This document shows, one piece after another, positions 52,658-61,412 of a DNA stretch of 64,000 nucleotides. Source of the stretch: Pseudarthrobacter oxydans (lineage in GTDB: Bacteria > Actinomycetota > Actinomycetes > Actinomycetales > Micrococcaceae); assembly GCF_034258515.1 (NCBI RefSeq), contig NZ_CP139438.1:1054001-1118000 (forward strand). The letters run 5' to 3'. The stretch's first letter is position 1, and each line of letters opens with the position of its first letter. The notes beneath the pieces were generated by a model. That model did not search any database. It was not told where the DNA came from and worked only from the letters and a program-made list of their open reading frames with translations. Made by a program: the position numbers and the translations under genes.

Positions 52658-52734
52658 GGAATTCCTGTCCAACTATCGGTGATGTCGGCCGCGGCAGCGG
52701 TGCCAGAGCGTCCTCAACGATTACGGAGATATAT

Positions 52735-52757
52735 ATGCAGATAATAGGTATATATCC
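52735..52757 (+). promoter_or_regulatory. Candidate SorC operator site
   Basis: Starts ATGCAG and matches the copy at 43036-43058 at 18 of 23 positions. It lies 78 bp upstream of the third kinase gene (which is on the minus strand), in a sharply AT-rich island; flanking TATATAT repeats form an extra inverted repeat. Confidence 0.6.
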
Positions 52758-52861
52758 TTTATTGGAAAGTTTGAAGGTCCCTGGAAGGACATGTCAAGGG
52801 ACTGACCGAGTTTCTTTGGGCCGCCAGTTCCTGCGGGCAGGGCCGCCCGCCGCTGGAGTCG

Positions 52862-54520
52862 TTACCCCGCCACCGCTGCCTTCGCGGCCTGCGAGGCCTG
52901 CATCCACTCGCTCAGCCACGGCGCCCGGACGCTGGACGTGATCCGGCAGTCGGCCACGAAGGTGCCCTTGGCGCCGGCGTCGATCCACTCCTGCAGCGCG
53001 GACAGGTCGGCCAACGAGCGGATGATCGCCGACTCGGCACCCAAAGCGCGGGCAACCCCGCTGAAGTCCACCTCGGGGATCAGCATGGGCTTCTCGGTCA
53101 GGCCTTGCGATCCGTACTGATGGATTTCGGCCCCGTAGGCGGCGTCGTTGTAGATCACCACAACCGCGCTTCGAGCCGTACCGATGAGGGATTCGAGGTC
53201 GGACAGGCCCATCAGGAACCCGCCGTCGCCGGAGGCCAGCACCAGGGTGCGGCCGTCCTCCAGCGCACGGGCTGCTCCAACGGCGCTCGCAAGTCCCAGC
53301 CCGATGGTCTGGTAGGCGGTGCCCACCATCACCAGGTCCTGGGGCCGCGGGATGTTCCAGTACATGGGTGCCCAGCCGACGAAGTGCCCGCCGTCCTGGA
53401 CCACCGTGCGGCGCTCCGGCAGCACGCCATCAAGGGCGATGGCGAGGGCGCGCGGGTCCAGCCGGCCGTCCGATGTTTCCGCGGAGCCCGGGTGGTGCCC
53501 CGGCCCCTCGGCCAGCCGACGGCGGGCTTCCGCGCGCCAGGCACCCGTCGCAGTCCCGACGTCGAGCAGTGCCAAGAGGCGCGAAGCAGCAGCCTTCGCG
53601 TCCGCGCTGACGAACAGGTCCACCCGGGGGTGCGTGGGCTGCAGGCCGGCGTCGATCTGGATGACGGTGCTGTCCGGGCCGATCAGGTGCCCGAACCGCA
53701 TGGTGAACGGGCTCAGGCTGGCCCCGGCCACCAGGACCACGTCGGCCTCGCCCATGAGGCCCGCCGCGGTGTCGGTGCCGAAACCGCCCGCGACGCCCAG
53801 GTACCCCTCGCCGTTGAGGAGGTTGAGCGCCAGGGCGGTGCCGGCGGTCAGTGCGCCGAGCCGGTCGGCGAGCTCGCGGAGTTCCGGCCCGGCACCGGCG
53901 AGGTGCGCACCCCGGCCCGCCAGGATCAGCGGCCGCCTGGCACCGGCGAGCAGGCGGGCTGCCTGCCCAAGGCCGCCGTCGACGTCGTCCGTCACCTTTG
54001 GTGCCTGCGGCGCCGGAAGTACCTCGTCCGCCGCCTCAAGTGCCGCGAGGTCGTAGGGGATGGCAAGCACGACGGCGGTGCGCCAGGTGAGTGCGTATTC
54101 CACCGCCTGCCGGGTGACGGCACCTGCGGCGTCGCGGGTGACGGTGAAGGTGGCCGCGCCGAGGCCCGCGGCGATGGCCGCCTGGTCCACGTCCCAGGGC
54201 CGGGCGCCGCTGGTGGGCGCATCCCCGGTGACCAGCACCACAGGGACCTGCGCCTGGACCGCCTCGGCCAGGGCGGTGAGCGCGTTGGTGTAGCCGGGGC
54301 CGTAGGTGGTGGTGCCCGCGGCGAGCCGTCCCGACGTCCGGTAGTACGCGTCCGCCGCGGCCACGGCGGCGCCCTCGTGCCGGACGGGGGAGAAGCGGAG
54401 GCCCTGCTTCTCCGCGGCGTCCAGGAAGTAGACGTTGCCGTTGCCCATCACGCCGAACACATCGCTGACATAGCTGCTGAGGACCTGCGCCACGCGGCCG
54501 GAGACGGTGAGAGTAGTCAT
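52862..54520 (-). CDS. Thiamine-diphosphate-requiring enzyme (acetolactate synthase / benzoylformate decarboxylase-like)
   Basis: The product is 552 residues with the three-domain POX/AHAS layout. The N-terminal pyrimidine domain has FGVMGNGNVYFLDAAE and PVRHEGAAVAAADAYYR (catalytic Glu). The central domain has RPLILAGRGAHLAGAG, and the C-terminal domain has the thiamine-diphosphate motif GDGGFLMGLSDLESL...YNDAAYG. It could be a decarboxylase of aromatic or branched keto acids. It lies beside an Lrp regulator, an aminotransferase and an amino-acid permease, which suggests that it acts on a keto acid produced by transamination. The ATG at 54520 is taken; the ribosome site is weak. Confidence 0.85.
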   Translation of the reverse strand: MTTLTVSGRVAQVLSSYVSDVFGVMGNGNVYFLDAAEKQGLRFSPVRHEGAAVAAADAYYRTSGRLAAGTTTYGPGYTNALTALAEAVQAQVPVVLVTGDAPTSGARPWDVDQAAIAAGLGAATFTVTRDAAGAVTRQAVEYALTWRTAVVLAIPYDLAALEAADEVLPAPQAPKVTDDVDGGLGQAARLLAGARRPLILAGRGAHLAGAGPELRELADRLGALTAGTALALNLLNGEGYLGVAGGFGTDTAAGLMGEADVVLVAGASLSPFTMRFGHLIGPDSTVIQIDAGLQPTHPRVDLFVSADAKAAASRLLALLDVGTATGAWRAEARRRLAEGPGHHPGSAETSDGRLDPRALAIALDGVLPERRTVVQDGGHFVGWAPMYWNIPRPQDLVMVGTAYQTIGLGLASAVGAARALEDGRTLVLASGDGGFLMGLSDLESLIGTARSAVVVIYNDAAYGAEIHQYGSQGLTEKPMLIPEVDFSGVARALGAESAIIRSLADLSALQEWIDAGAKGTFVADCRITSSVRAPWLSEWMQASQAAKAAVAG

Positions 54521-54637
54521 GCAGGCATCGTGTGGCCTGCGTCTCATGTTTGCAATACCGATGGATCCTGCTGGGACTTTTGGCAGCAGGAGGCGCTGGC
54601 AGTGACAATCTGCCCAGTTGTGACGCCACCCTGAGGG

Positions 54638-55141
54638 TCAGTCCGAGGGGCGTGCCTCCTGTTCCGACAGCCGGCTGATGAGTCCGTCGTAGCGGGGCGG
54701 CATGAGTTCCAGGATGGAGATGGCCGTGCTGGTGCGCTGGACCCCTTCGATCTCCAGGATCTGGTTGGTGATGCGGTAGAGGTCGCCGGTGTCGCGGGCC
54801 ACCACCTTGGCCACGAGGTCCGCGTCCCCGGTGGTGGCATGGACCTCGATGACCTCCGGGATCGCCTCGAGTCCGCTCTCCACCGAGCCTGTCCGGGTCT
54901 GGCTGATCGAGAGCGACAGGAAGGCCATCAGGTCGTAGCCCAGCGCGGCGGGGTCCAGCCGGCGGCTGAAGGAGCGGAGCGCGCCGCTGCGCTCCAGCCG
55001 CGCCAGCCGGGCGTGGACCGTGTTCCGGGCGACGCCGAGCGTGCGGGAGAGTGCCAGGGCGCTGGCTTCGGGATCCTTGTCCAGGGCCAGGATGATCCTG
55101 CCGTCGAGGGAATCCAGGGTGCGAGAGTTCGCGATGGTCAT
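54638..55141 (-). CDS. Lrp/AsnC family transcriptional regulator
   Basis: The product is 167 residues. The helix-turn-helix reads LDSLDGRIILALDKDPEASALALSRTLGVARNTVHARLARLERSGAL. The C-terminal RAM ligand-binding domain follows (SISQTRTGSVESGLEAIPEVIEVHATTGDADLVAKVVARD, ILEIEGVQRTSTAISI). It is divergent from the aminotransferase-permease pair, with a 93-bp shared promoter region, and upstream of the thiamine enzyme on its own strand, so it probably controls both units in response to an amino acid. Confidence 0.9.
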   Translation of the reverse strand: MTIANSRTLDSLDGRIILALDKDPEASALALSRTLGVARNTVHARLARLERSGALRSFSRRLDPAALGYDLMAFLSLSISQTRTGSVESGLEAIPEVIEVHATTGDADLVAKVVARDTGDLYRITNQILEIEGVQRTSTAISILELMPPRYDGLISRLSEQEARPSD

Positions 55142-55234
55142 ATTTTCACCACACACAGTAGAAGTTGAGCAGAAGTCCCAATGGTTAGAGGGTATCTTGC
55201 AATGTGGTCCGGGTCACTCCCATGATCGGACCTC

Positions 55235-56332
55235 ATGACCAGTAATCAGCTTGTGGCCGGTCCCGAGGCGGCGCTGCCCACCCTTCGCGGCGCCGTCGCC
55301 GGCCTTCCGTCCTACGTGCCGGGCCGCCGCGGTGCCGGCGTGGACACCGCAGCCCTCGCCAGCAATGAAAGCCACTACGACCCGCTGCCCGCAGCCGTCA
55401 CCGCGGTGGCCGAAGCGGCCGGCAGGATGAACCGCTACCCGGACATGGCCGCCGTCGAACTCCGCGAACGGCTCGCCCGGCACCTCGGCGTCACCGCGGA
55501 GGAAGTGGCTGTGGGTCCCGGCAGCGTGGGCGTCCTCCAGCAGATCATCACCGGACTGTGCGACGCCGGGGATGAGGTGGTGTTCGCCTGGCGCTCCTTC
55601 GAGGCGTACCCCATCCTGGTGGAGCTGGCGGGCGCCCGGCCGGTCCGCATTCCGCTGGACGAGGCGGAGGGGCACGACCTCGAAGCCATGGCCGCAGCCG
55701 TCACTGACCGCACCAGGGTCATCCTGCTCTGCACGCCCAACAACCCCACCGGGGTGCCGATCAGCCATGACCGCATTGAGGCCTTCCTGCAGACTGTGCC
55801 GTCCAGTGTCCTGGTGGTGATCGACGAGGCCTACGTCGAGTACGCTGAAGCCGGCAGCGGCCCCGATTCCCTGGCGCTCTACCGCCGGTACCCGAACGTC
55901 TGCATCCTGCGCACCTTCTCCAAGGCTTACGGCCTCGCTGGCCTGCGCGTCGGCTATGCGATTACGACGGCGGCAATCGCCGACGGTTTGCGCCGGACCG
56001 CCCTGCCCTTCGCCGTGAGCGCGCTGGCGCAGAAGGCAGCCGTCGCGTCGCTGGACGCGGGGGAGGAGATGGAAGCGCGGGTGGCCGCCGTCAAGCGGGA
56101 GCGCGCACGGATGGCCACGGAACTCGCGGCCCAGGGCTGGAAACTGCAGCCGAGCCAGGGCAATTTCCTGTGGATCCGCGCCGGTGAGGGCCTCCGGGCG
56201 AGGCTCGTGGACGCGTTCGACCGCGCGGGCATCCTGGTCCGGGCGTACCAGGGCGACGGCGTGCGGATCACCGTGGCCGACCCCGCCTCCAACGACCGCG
56301 TGCTCCGGATCCTCGGAGCCCACGCAGCCTGA
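55235..56332 (+). CDS. Pyridoxal-phosphate aminotransferase (histidinol-phosphate/aromatic aminotransferase type)
   Basis: The product is 365 residues, fold type I class I/II. Motifs are ALASNESHYDPLPAAV, VAVGPGSVGVLQQIITGLCDAGDEV, CTPNNPTGVPIS, VVIDEAYVEYAE and the lysine site RTFSKAYGLAGLRVGY. It resembles HisC and actinobacterial aromatic aminotransferases (Pat). With an amino-acid permease downstream and an Lrp regulator upstream, use of an aromatic or other amino acid is more likely than histidine synthesis. Confidence 0.88.
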   Translation: MTSNQLVAGPEAALPTLRGAVAGLPSYVPGRRGAGVDTAALASNESHYDPLPAAVTAVAEAAGRMNRYPDMAAVELRERLARHLGVTAEEVAVGPGSVGVLQQIITGLCDAGDEVVFAWRSFEAYPILVELAGARPVRIPLDEAEGHDLEAMAAAVTDRTRVILLCTPNNPTGVPISHDRIEAFLQTVPSSVLVVIDEAYVEYAEAGSGPDSLALYRRYPNVCILRTFSKAYGLAGLRVGYAITTAAIADGLRRTALPFAVSALAQKAAVASLDAGEEMEARVAAVKRERARMATELAAQGWKLQPSQGNFLWIRAGEGLRARLVDAFDRAGILVRAYQGDGVRITVADPASNDRVLRILGAHAA

Positions 56333-56374
56333 AGTTTTATCCCCAACAGTTCCACCACAACCAGAGGAATCCCC

Positions 56375-57784
56375 ATGGAACAACAGACAAAGACGTCTGC
56401 GCGCGCCCTCGGCGCCGCCCTCAAACCCCGCCAGCTCACCATGATGGGGCTCGGAAGCGCCATCGGCGCGGGTCTCTTCATCGGCTCCGGCGCAGGCATC
56501 CAGGCCGCCGGCCCGGCGGTGCTGATCTCCTACCTCGTGGCCGGCACCCTCATCATCCTGGTGATGTGGGCCCTCGGCGAGATGGCCGCGGCCAACCCGG
56601 ACAGCGGCGCCTTCTCGGTCTACACCGCCAAGGCCTACGGGCCAGTGGCCGGTGCCACCGTGGGCTGGCTCTGGTGGCTGCAGCTCGTGGTGGTCATCGC
56701 CGCCGAAGCGCTCGGTGCGGCAGGGCTGTTGGCAACCATCTTCCCGGCGCTGCCGGTGTGGCTGATGGCCTTCGTGTTCATCGTGGTGCTTACCGCCGTG
56801 AACCTGACCAGCGTGAAGAACTTCGGCGAGTTCGAGTTCTGGTTCGCCCTGCTCAAGGTGGCGGCGATCGTCGGGTTCCTCTTGGTGGGCTTTGCGCTGC
56901 TCTTCGGCTGGCTGCCGGGCGTGCAGTCGCCGGGCCTTTCCAACTTCACCGGTGACGGATTCGCGACCAACGGGTTCGCCGGGATTGCCACGGCACTGTT
57001 CGTGGTGGCGTTCGCGTTCGGCGGCACCGAGATTGTGTCCGTGGCCGCAGCCGAGACCGCAGAGCCGGCCCGCAGCGTGAAGAAAGCCGTCCGCACGGTG
57101 CTGTGGCGCATCCTGGTGTTCTACATCGGTGCCATCTTCATCATCGCTGCGGTGGTTCCCGTGGGTTCGGCGGGGCTGAAGAGCCCGTTCGCCGCCGTGC
57201 TGGAGGCCGCCGGCATGCCCGGTGCAGCCACCGCCATCACCCTGGTGGCCGTCGCGGCGCTGCTCTCCGCGCTCAACGCCAACCTCTACGGCGCCTCCCG
57301 GATGGCGTACTCCCTGGCTGAGCGGGGCGAAGCGCCGCGGCTGCTTGCTTCCGTGTCCAAGGGGCGGGTCCCGGTGGCCGCGGTGCTGGCGAGCATCGCC
57401 TTCGGCGTTGTCACGGTGGTGCTGGAGCTGGTTTTCCCCGAGATGGTGCTGGGCGTCCTGCTCAACATCGTGGGCTCCACCTGCCTGCTCGTGTGGACGT
57501 CCGCGCTCCTGGCCCAGCTCGCGCTGCGCCTCCGCGCCGACCGCGAGGGGACGGAGCTTCCCCTGCGGATGCCCGGCTTCCCGTGGCTGACCGGGCTTGG
57601 CCTGGTCATCCTCGCGGCGATCTTCACGGTGGGCTTCATCGGCGAGGACTCCCGTCCCCAGCTCCTGAGCACGTTCGCGCTCGTCGCGCTGCTGGCGGTT
57701 GGGTGCTGGGTGAACCAGCGGAACCGTAAGGTTGCGCCTGTTGAAGCGTCGGAGGACGCCAAGCAGCCGGTGCTCGTCGACTGA
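56375..57784 (+). CDS. Amino acid permease (APC superfamily, AAT type)
   Basis: The product is 469 residues with 12 helices. It starts with LKPRQLTMMGLGSAIGAGLFIGSGAGIQAAGPAVLISYLVAG, the AAT-family signature, then ALGEMAAANPDSGAFSVYTAKAYGPVAGATVGWLWW and FAFGGTEIVSVAAAETAEPARSVKKAVRTVLWRI. Members import aromatic or aliphatic amino acids with protons. It lies 42 bp after the aminotransferase gene. A hairpin cassette follows at 57803-57859. Confidence 0.9.
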   Translation: MEQQTKTSARALGAALKPRQLTMMGLGSAIGAGLFIGSGAGIQAAGPAVLISYLVAGTLIILVMWALGEMAAANPDSGAFSVYTAKAYGPVAGATVGWLWWLQLVVVIAAEALGAAGLLATIFPALPVWLMAFVFIVVLTAVNLTSVKNFGEFEFWFALLKVAAIVGFLLVGFALLFGWLPGVQSPGLSNFTGDGFATNGFAGIATALFVVAFAFGGTEIVSVAAAETAEPARSVKKAVRTVLWRILVFYIGAIFIIAAVVPVGSAGLKSPFAAVLEAAGMPGAATAITLVAVAALLSALNANLYGASRMAYSLAERGEAPRLLASVSKGRVPVAAVLASIAFGVVTVVLELVFPEMVLGVLLNIVGSTCLLVWTSALLAQLALRLRADREGTELPLRMPGFPWLTGLGLVILAAIFTVGFIGEDSRPQLLSTFALVALLAVGCWVNQRNRKVAPVEASEDAKQPVLVD

Positions 57785-57802
57785 ATAATCCGCTTTGGCC
57801 CG

Positions 57803-57859
57803 GTTTGCGGGTTCAGAGCCCACGAAAGGCGCGTCCGGCTTTGGCCGGGCGCGCCTTTC
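57803..57859 (+). repeat. Intergenic hairpin cassette, copy 1 (terminator-like)
   Basis: GTTTGCGGGTTCA (57803-57815) followed by the hairpin 57824-57859: stem GAAAGGCGCG-T-CCGGC, loop TTTG, GCCGG-G-CGCGCCTTTC. It lies just behind the permease stop and would serve as its terminator. Copies are at 59432 and 63512. Confidence 0.75.
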
Positions 57860-58007
57860 TGTACCGACCGGAGATGCGGGGAATGGGTACGCGGCGGGGG
57901 GTGTCGGTCTGGCCCCCGATGAGCGACGGCGGCCGCAGCACACCTGTATCCTGAGTATCTAGTTCAAGGGCCCCGGCGGCCATCGACCAAGCCCGGCGCG
58001 CAGCCGG

Positions 58008-59297
58008 ATGAGGGGTCTGGAAGCTGGGCCGCAGCCTTGGACGTCGTCGAACAGCCGCCGCAATCGTCACTCCGGCCGGCTCCCGAATTTTCGGAATGGA
58101 TCCTTCATCAGCATTGACCCGCCAGCACCCGCGGTAATCCCGACGCCGGTCCCCAATCCCGTGCGCGCTGCTGCGGCGGATGAGCCGGCCGTTGTGACCT
58201 GGGTTGAGGCCGGGACCAGCATGACCGCGCGCTGGCGGTCGGCGAACGGCAGGCCGGCGCCGACGCGGGTCGAAGTGGTGGACGATTCCCTTACGGCCGA
58301 TGAGGCGTACCGGATGGCGTCACAGGGGATCGCGATGCTCTGGCGCGGTGACTTCCATAACGGGCGGCAGCTCCTTAACGCCTTGGACCGGCGGGTAGGC
58401 GGCGGTAAGAAAGGGACCGCCGGAACCGGTGCCGAGAGGTTCTACCGGCACCGCCAGGCCGCCTCGCACCGTGCCCGCATTCTCGGTCTGCTGCTGATTC
58501 CCCTTGATCCGGGCCCGGTGGTGCCGCTGCGCCGCGCCCCGGACATCCGGGACGCCGCCGCCGAGGCGTACGGTGGCATCGGCGAACCGTCCGTGGTGTC
58601 CCTGCATGAGCTGGTCGGGGCCGTTGGCGCCCACGAGTGGCGACGGAACGGCGTCTACGTCGAGGCCCTCCAGGGCCGCATCCACCCGCACTACGGCACG
58701 TTCTTCCCCACCCGGAGCGAGTATGTGGATCTCGTGGGCGCCGCCGCGCTGCCTACTGAGACGCTGGCGTTCGACGTCGGAACCGGCACCGGGGTGCTCG
58801 CTGCCGTTCTCGCCCGCCGCGGCGTCCGCCGCGTGGTGGCGACGGACAATGAGCCGCGCGCCGTCGCCTGCGCAGCTGAGAATTTCCGGAACCTCGGTGT
58901 TGCGGACCGTGCTGAGGCGGTCCTGACCGACATGTTCCCGCCGGGCCGGGCGCCGCTGATCGTGTGCAACCCGCCCTGGATCCCGGCCACGCCGCATTCC
59001 AGCCTGGACAGCGCGGTCTACGACCCCGGGAGCAGGATGCTGTTCCGCTTCCTGAACGGACTGCCCGACCATCTGGAGCCGGGCGGTGAGGGCTGGCTTG
59101 TCCTCTCCGACCTGGCCGAGCACCTTGGCCTGCGCTCGCGTGAGGATCTGCTGGCCGCCATCGAGGCTGCAGGGCTGAAGGTGGTGGAGCGGCTCGACAC
59201 CAAGCCAACGCACCCGAAGGCATCGGACCGCGACGATCCCCTGTTCGAGGCGCGCGCGGCCGAGGTCACGTCCCTGTGGCGGCTGGTTCGCCGCTAG
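58008..59297 (+). CDS. Class I SAM-dependent methyltransferase (N6/N5-glutamine methyltransferase-like)
   Basis: Up to 429 residues. An N-terminal helical region (TADEAYRMASQGIAMLWRGDF, NALDRRVGGG) is followed by a methyltransferase fold: AFDVGTGTGVLAAVLARRGVRRVVATDNEPRAV (SAM motif I) and the catalytic LIVCNPPWIPATPHS. NPPW/NPPY enzymes methylate amide or amino nitrogens in proteins or nucleic acids. The start is doubtful: the ATG at 58008 adds about 33 residues without homology, while the natural-looking start (ISIDPPAPAV, after GGAATGGA) begins with ATC at 58107; GTG at 58161 is another option. No in-frame ATG/GTG/TTG lies at the expected site. Confidence 0.8.
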   Translation: MRGLEAGPQPWTSSNSRRNRHSGRLPNFRNGSFISIDPPAPAVIPTPVPNPVRAAAADEPAVVTWVEAGTSMTARWRSANGRPAPTRVEVVDDSLTADEAYRMASQGIAMLWRGDFHNGRQLLNALDRRVGGGKKGTAGTGAERFYRHRQAASHRARILGLLLIPLDPGPVVPLRRAPDIRDAAAEAYGGIGEPSVVSLHELVGAVGAHEWRRNGVYVEALQGRIHPHYGTFFPTRSEYVDLVGAAALPTETLAFDVGTGTGVLAAVLARRGVRRVVATDNEPRAVACAAENFRNLGVADRAEAVLTDMFPPGRAPLIVCNPPWIPATPHSSLDSAVYDPGSRMLFRFLNGLPDHLEPGGEGWLVLSDLAEHLGLRSREDLLAAIEAAGLKVVERLDTKPTHPKASDRDDPLFEARAAEVTSLWRLVRR

Positions 59298-59431
59298 CCT
59301 CGCAGATAGTCCCGGGACAATCAGGCGTGGCCGGCGGACCTGGCCAGCGGCCGCCGTCGGACGTTACGCCTGCGGCGGCGGGGGACCAAGTGTTTGCCGG
59401 TGCTCGTCGGCTGATCCAGGGGCTGCGAGCC

Positions 59432-59489
59432 GTTTGCGGGTTCACGTCGTACTGAGGGCGCGTCCGGCGTTGGCCGGACACGCCCTCAG
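59432..59489 (+). repeat. Intergenic hairpin cassette, copy 2
   Basis: GTTTGCGGGTTCA (59432-59444) and hairpin 59452-59489: CTGAGGGCG-C-GTCCGGC, loop GTTG, GCCGGAC-A-CGCCCTCAG. It lies between the convergent methyltransferase and PTS genes and may terminate both. Confidence 0.7.
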
Positions 59490-59530
59490 GGGTTGCGCGA
59501 ATCTCACTACGAACGGTTCCGGGAGCCCCG

Positions 59531-61024
59531 TTATGCAGTGGTACTTTCCTGCTTAGCTTTAGCCTTTTCGCTTTCCTGGGCCTCGGCGAGCCAGGCATCA
59601 CGCCTCGCGCCAGGGACCCATCCGGTATCGACAACCCGCCGTTGGAAGACGATGGCGGCTGCAACGAGGATGGTAGCGATAAGAATGGCAAGGACGGCGC
59701 CAAGTGCAGGGCCGCCGGCCAGACTAACGCCGATGAGGGTGCCGAACCAGCCGAAATCGGCGTCACCGAAGGTGCTGTTTGCGAGCCCGAACTGGCCCAG
59801 GACGAGCAACAGGACGGCGGGCAGGATGGTGATGATGATGCCGTTCACGAAACCGCCGAGCATGGCTCCCCGGCGCCCGCCTGTTGCGTTGCCGTACACG
59901 CCGGCGCCGCCGCCGGTAAAGAAGTGTGGCACCATTCCGGGAAGGATCAGGGCCAGGCCGAAGGCGGGATTCAGCCACAGAGCCAGGATGCCGAGGGCGA
60001 TCAGGCCGCCGGTGAAGGAGCTCAGGAAGCCGATGAGCACGGCATTGGCGCCGAACGGGAAAACGATGGGGATGTCAAGGGCGGCTTTGGCTCCGGGAAC
60101 CACCTTGGCTGCAATACCCTGGAAGGCGGGAACGAGCTCGCCCAGCACTGTCCGCACGCCATAGAGGATGACGGCCACGCCGACGCCGAACAGCAGCGCC
60201 TGTTCGAAGCCCGCCATGAGGAAGGCTCCCGCATCAGGGGCGTCAAAGATTGCCAGCGCGTCGGCAAGCGGGAGGGCGATCAGACCCCAGATGGCGAAAA
60301 CCATGTAAATGAGTACCATGGACAGCGACGTGGCCACCATGGAGTCGCGGAGGAACTTCAGCCCCTGCGGGAATTGGATGTCTTCGGCTGACTTGCTGCG
60401 CTTGCCCGCGGCCTGTCCGACTGCGCCCGCTGCGATGTAACCCAAAGAACCGAAGTGGCCGATTGCGATGGTGTCATTGCCGGTGATCTTCTTCGTCCAC
60501 GGGTGCAGGAATGCTGGCATGACCACCATGATCACGCCCAGCAGGACGGCCCCGAGGAGCACGACCAGCCAGTCAAGGCCTTCTCCCAGGCCGACGGACA
60601 GAATAACGGTGAGCATGGTGGCCATGAACACCATGTGGTGACCGGTCAGGAAGACGTACTTCAACGGAGTGAAGCGCGCCAGTACCAGCATGATGAGAAA
60701 GCCAAGGGTCAGGACGTATGCGCTCTGGGCGCCGAACTGTTCCTGGGCCATTGCGGTAATGACCTCGTTCGTCGGGATGACACCCTGGGCGCCGGTAACG
60801 GTGAGGATCAGTTGACCGAGGGGGTCAAGTGATCCGGTGACGACGGTGGCGCCCACGCCAAGGATGAAGAAGCCCAAGGTTGCCTTGAGCGCACCTCCGA
60901 TGACCTGGCCCGAGTTGCGCCGCAATGCGATTAGGCCTGCTGCGGTAATGATGCCGATCAGGTACGCGGGCACATTGAGAATTTGCTGCCCTATGAAATT
61001 CAGTACTACTACGAGCCAGTCCAT
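59531..61024 (-). CDS. ulaA: PTS ascorbate-type transporter EIIC subunit (UlaA-like)
   Basis: The product is 497 residues with about 10-12 helices. It matches the SgaT/UlaA family: QQILNVPAYLIGIITAAGLIALRR, GALKATLGFFILGVGATVVTGSLDPLGQL, FTPLKYVFLTGHHMVFMA and LPGMVPHFFTGGGAGVYGNATGGRRGAMLGGFVNGI. It forms the membrane channel of a phosphotransferase system for L-ascorbate or a related compound. It is the last gene of the EIIA-EIIB-EIIC operon, 75 bp after EIIB. Confidence 0.92.
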   Translation of the reverse strand: MDWLVVVLNFIGQQILNVPAYLIGIITAAGLIALRRNSGQVIGGALKATLGFFILGVGATVVTGSLDPLGQLILTVTGAQGVIPTNEVITAMAQEQFGAQSAYVLTLGFLIMLVLARFTPLKYVFLTGHHMVFMATMLTVILSVGLGEGLDWLVVLLGAVLLGVIMVVMPAFLHPWTKKITGNDTIAIGHFGSLGYIAAGAVGQAAGKRSKSAEDIQFPQGLKFLRDSMVATSLSMVLIYMVFAIWGLIALPLADALAIFDAPDAGAFLMAGFEQALLFGVGVAVILYGVRTVLGELVPAFQGIAAKVVPGAKAALDIPIVFPFGANAVLIGFLSSFTGGLIALGILALWLNPAFGLALILPGMVPHFFTGGGAGVYGNATGGRRGAMLGGFVNGIIITILPAVLLLVLGQFGLANSTFGDADFGWFGTLIGVSLAGGPALGAVLAILIATILVAAAIVFQRRVVDTGWVPGARRDAWLAEAQESEKAKAKQESTTA

Positions 61025-61099
61025 GCCGTAGGCACTCCCTTATTGCTGAAATGTTGGTTGGTCTTGTGGTGTTGCAGGTGGAGGTACCACCGGCAGTGA

Positions 61100-61372
61100 C
61101 TATCGAATAGCGGCAGACAGTTTTTTATGGATCTCATCGAGGTCAAAGAAGTTTTCGATAACGATGACCTCTGCGGGGACATCGCCGATTTCAGGTGCGA
61201 GCTCCTCGGAAGTAAGCACGATCTGCGCCGTCTGGGCGGCGCCGCGGGCAACTCCAATGTCAGCGGCCTCAATATCGGCATCGATGCCGAGATCCTGGAG
61301 AACCTTTTCTGCGTTCATTTTCAAGAGCACTGATGTCCCAATGCCCATTCCACATACAGCGACGATCTTCAT
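61100..61372 (-). CDS. ulaB: PTS EIIB subunit (UlaB/SgaB-like)
   Basis: A 90-residue EIIB of the lactose/ascorbate type with the phosphorylated Cys7 in MKIVAVCGMGIGTSVLL and the strand-helix pattern ending in VIVIENFFDLDEIHKKL. It accepts phosphate from EIIA and passes it to the sugar in EIIC. It lies 40 bp after the EIIA gene on the same strand. Confidence 0.92.
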   Translation of the reverse strand: MKIVAVCGMGIGTSVLLKMNAEKVLQDLGIDADIEAADIGVARGAAQTAQIVLTSEELAPEIGDVPAEVIVIENFFDLDEIHKKLSAAIR

Positions 61373-61412
61373 GGTTCGTTGCCTTTCAATTCAGGGGTGA
61401 TGTTGGAGTTGC

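Noticed and set aside
53105..54634. A 509-codon open frame on the plus strand opposite the thiamine-enzyme gene
   Set aside because: Shadow frame; the minus-strand product has complete thiamine-enzyme motifs.
57807..57823. GGGTTCAGAGCCC in the hairpin cassette, resembling a tRNA T-arm and so a possible attachment site
   Set aside because: No other tRNA arms lie around it in any of the three copies, and copy 2 lacks the pairing half; there is no integrase gene in the window.
55214..57943. A 909-codon open frame on the minus strand across the aminotransferase and permease genes
   Set aside because: It is a high-GC shadow of two well-recognised plus-strand genes; its translation is low-complexity His/Gly/Arg and has no domain.
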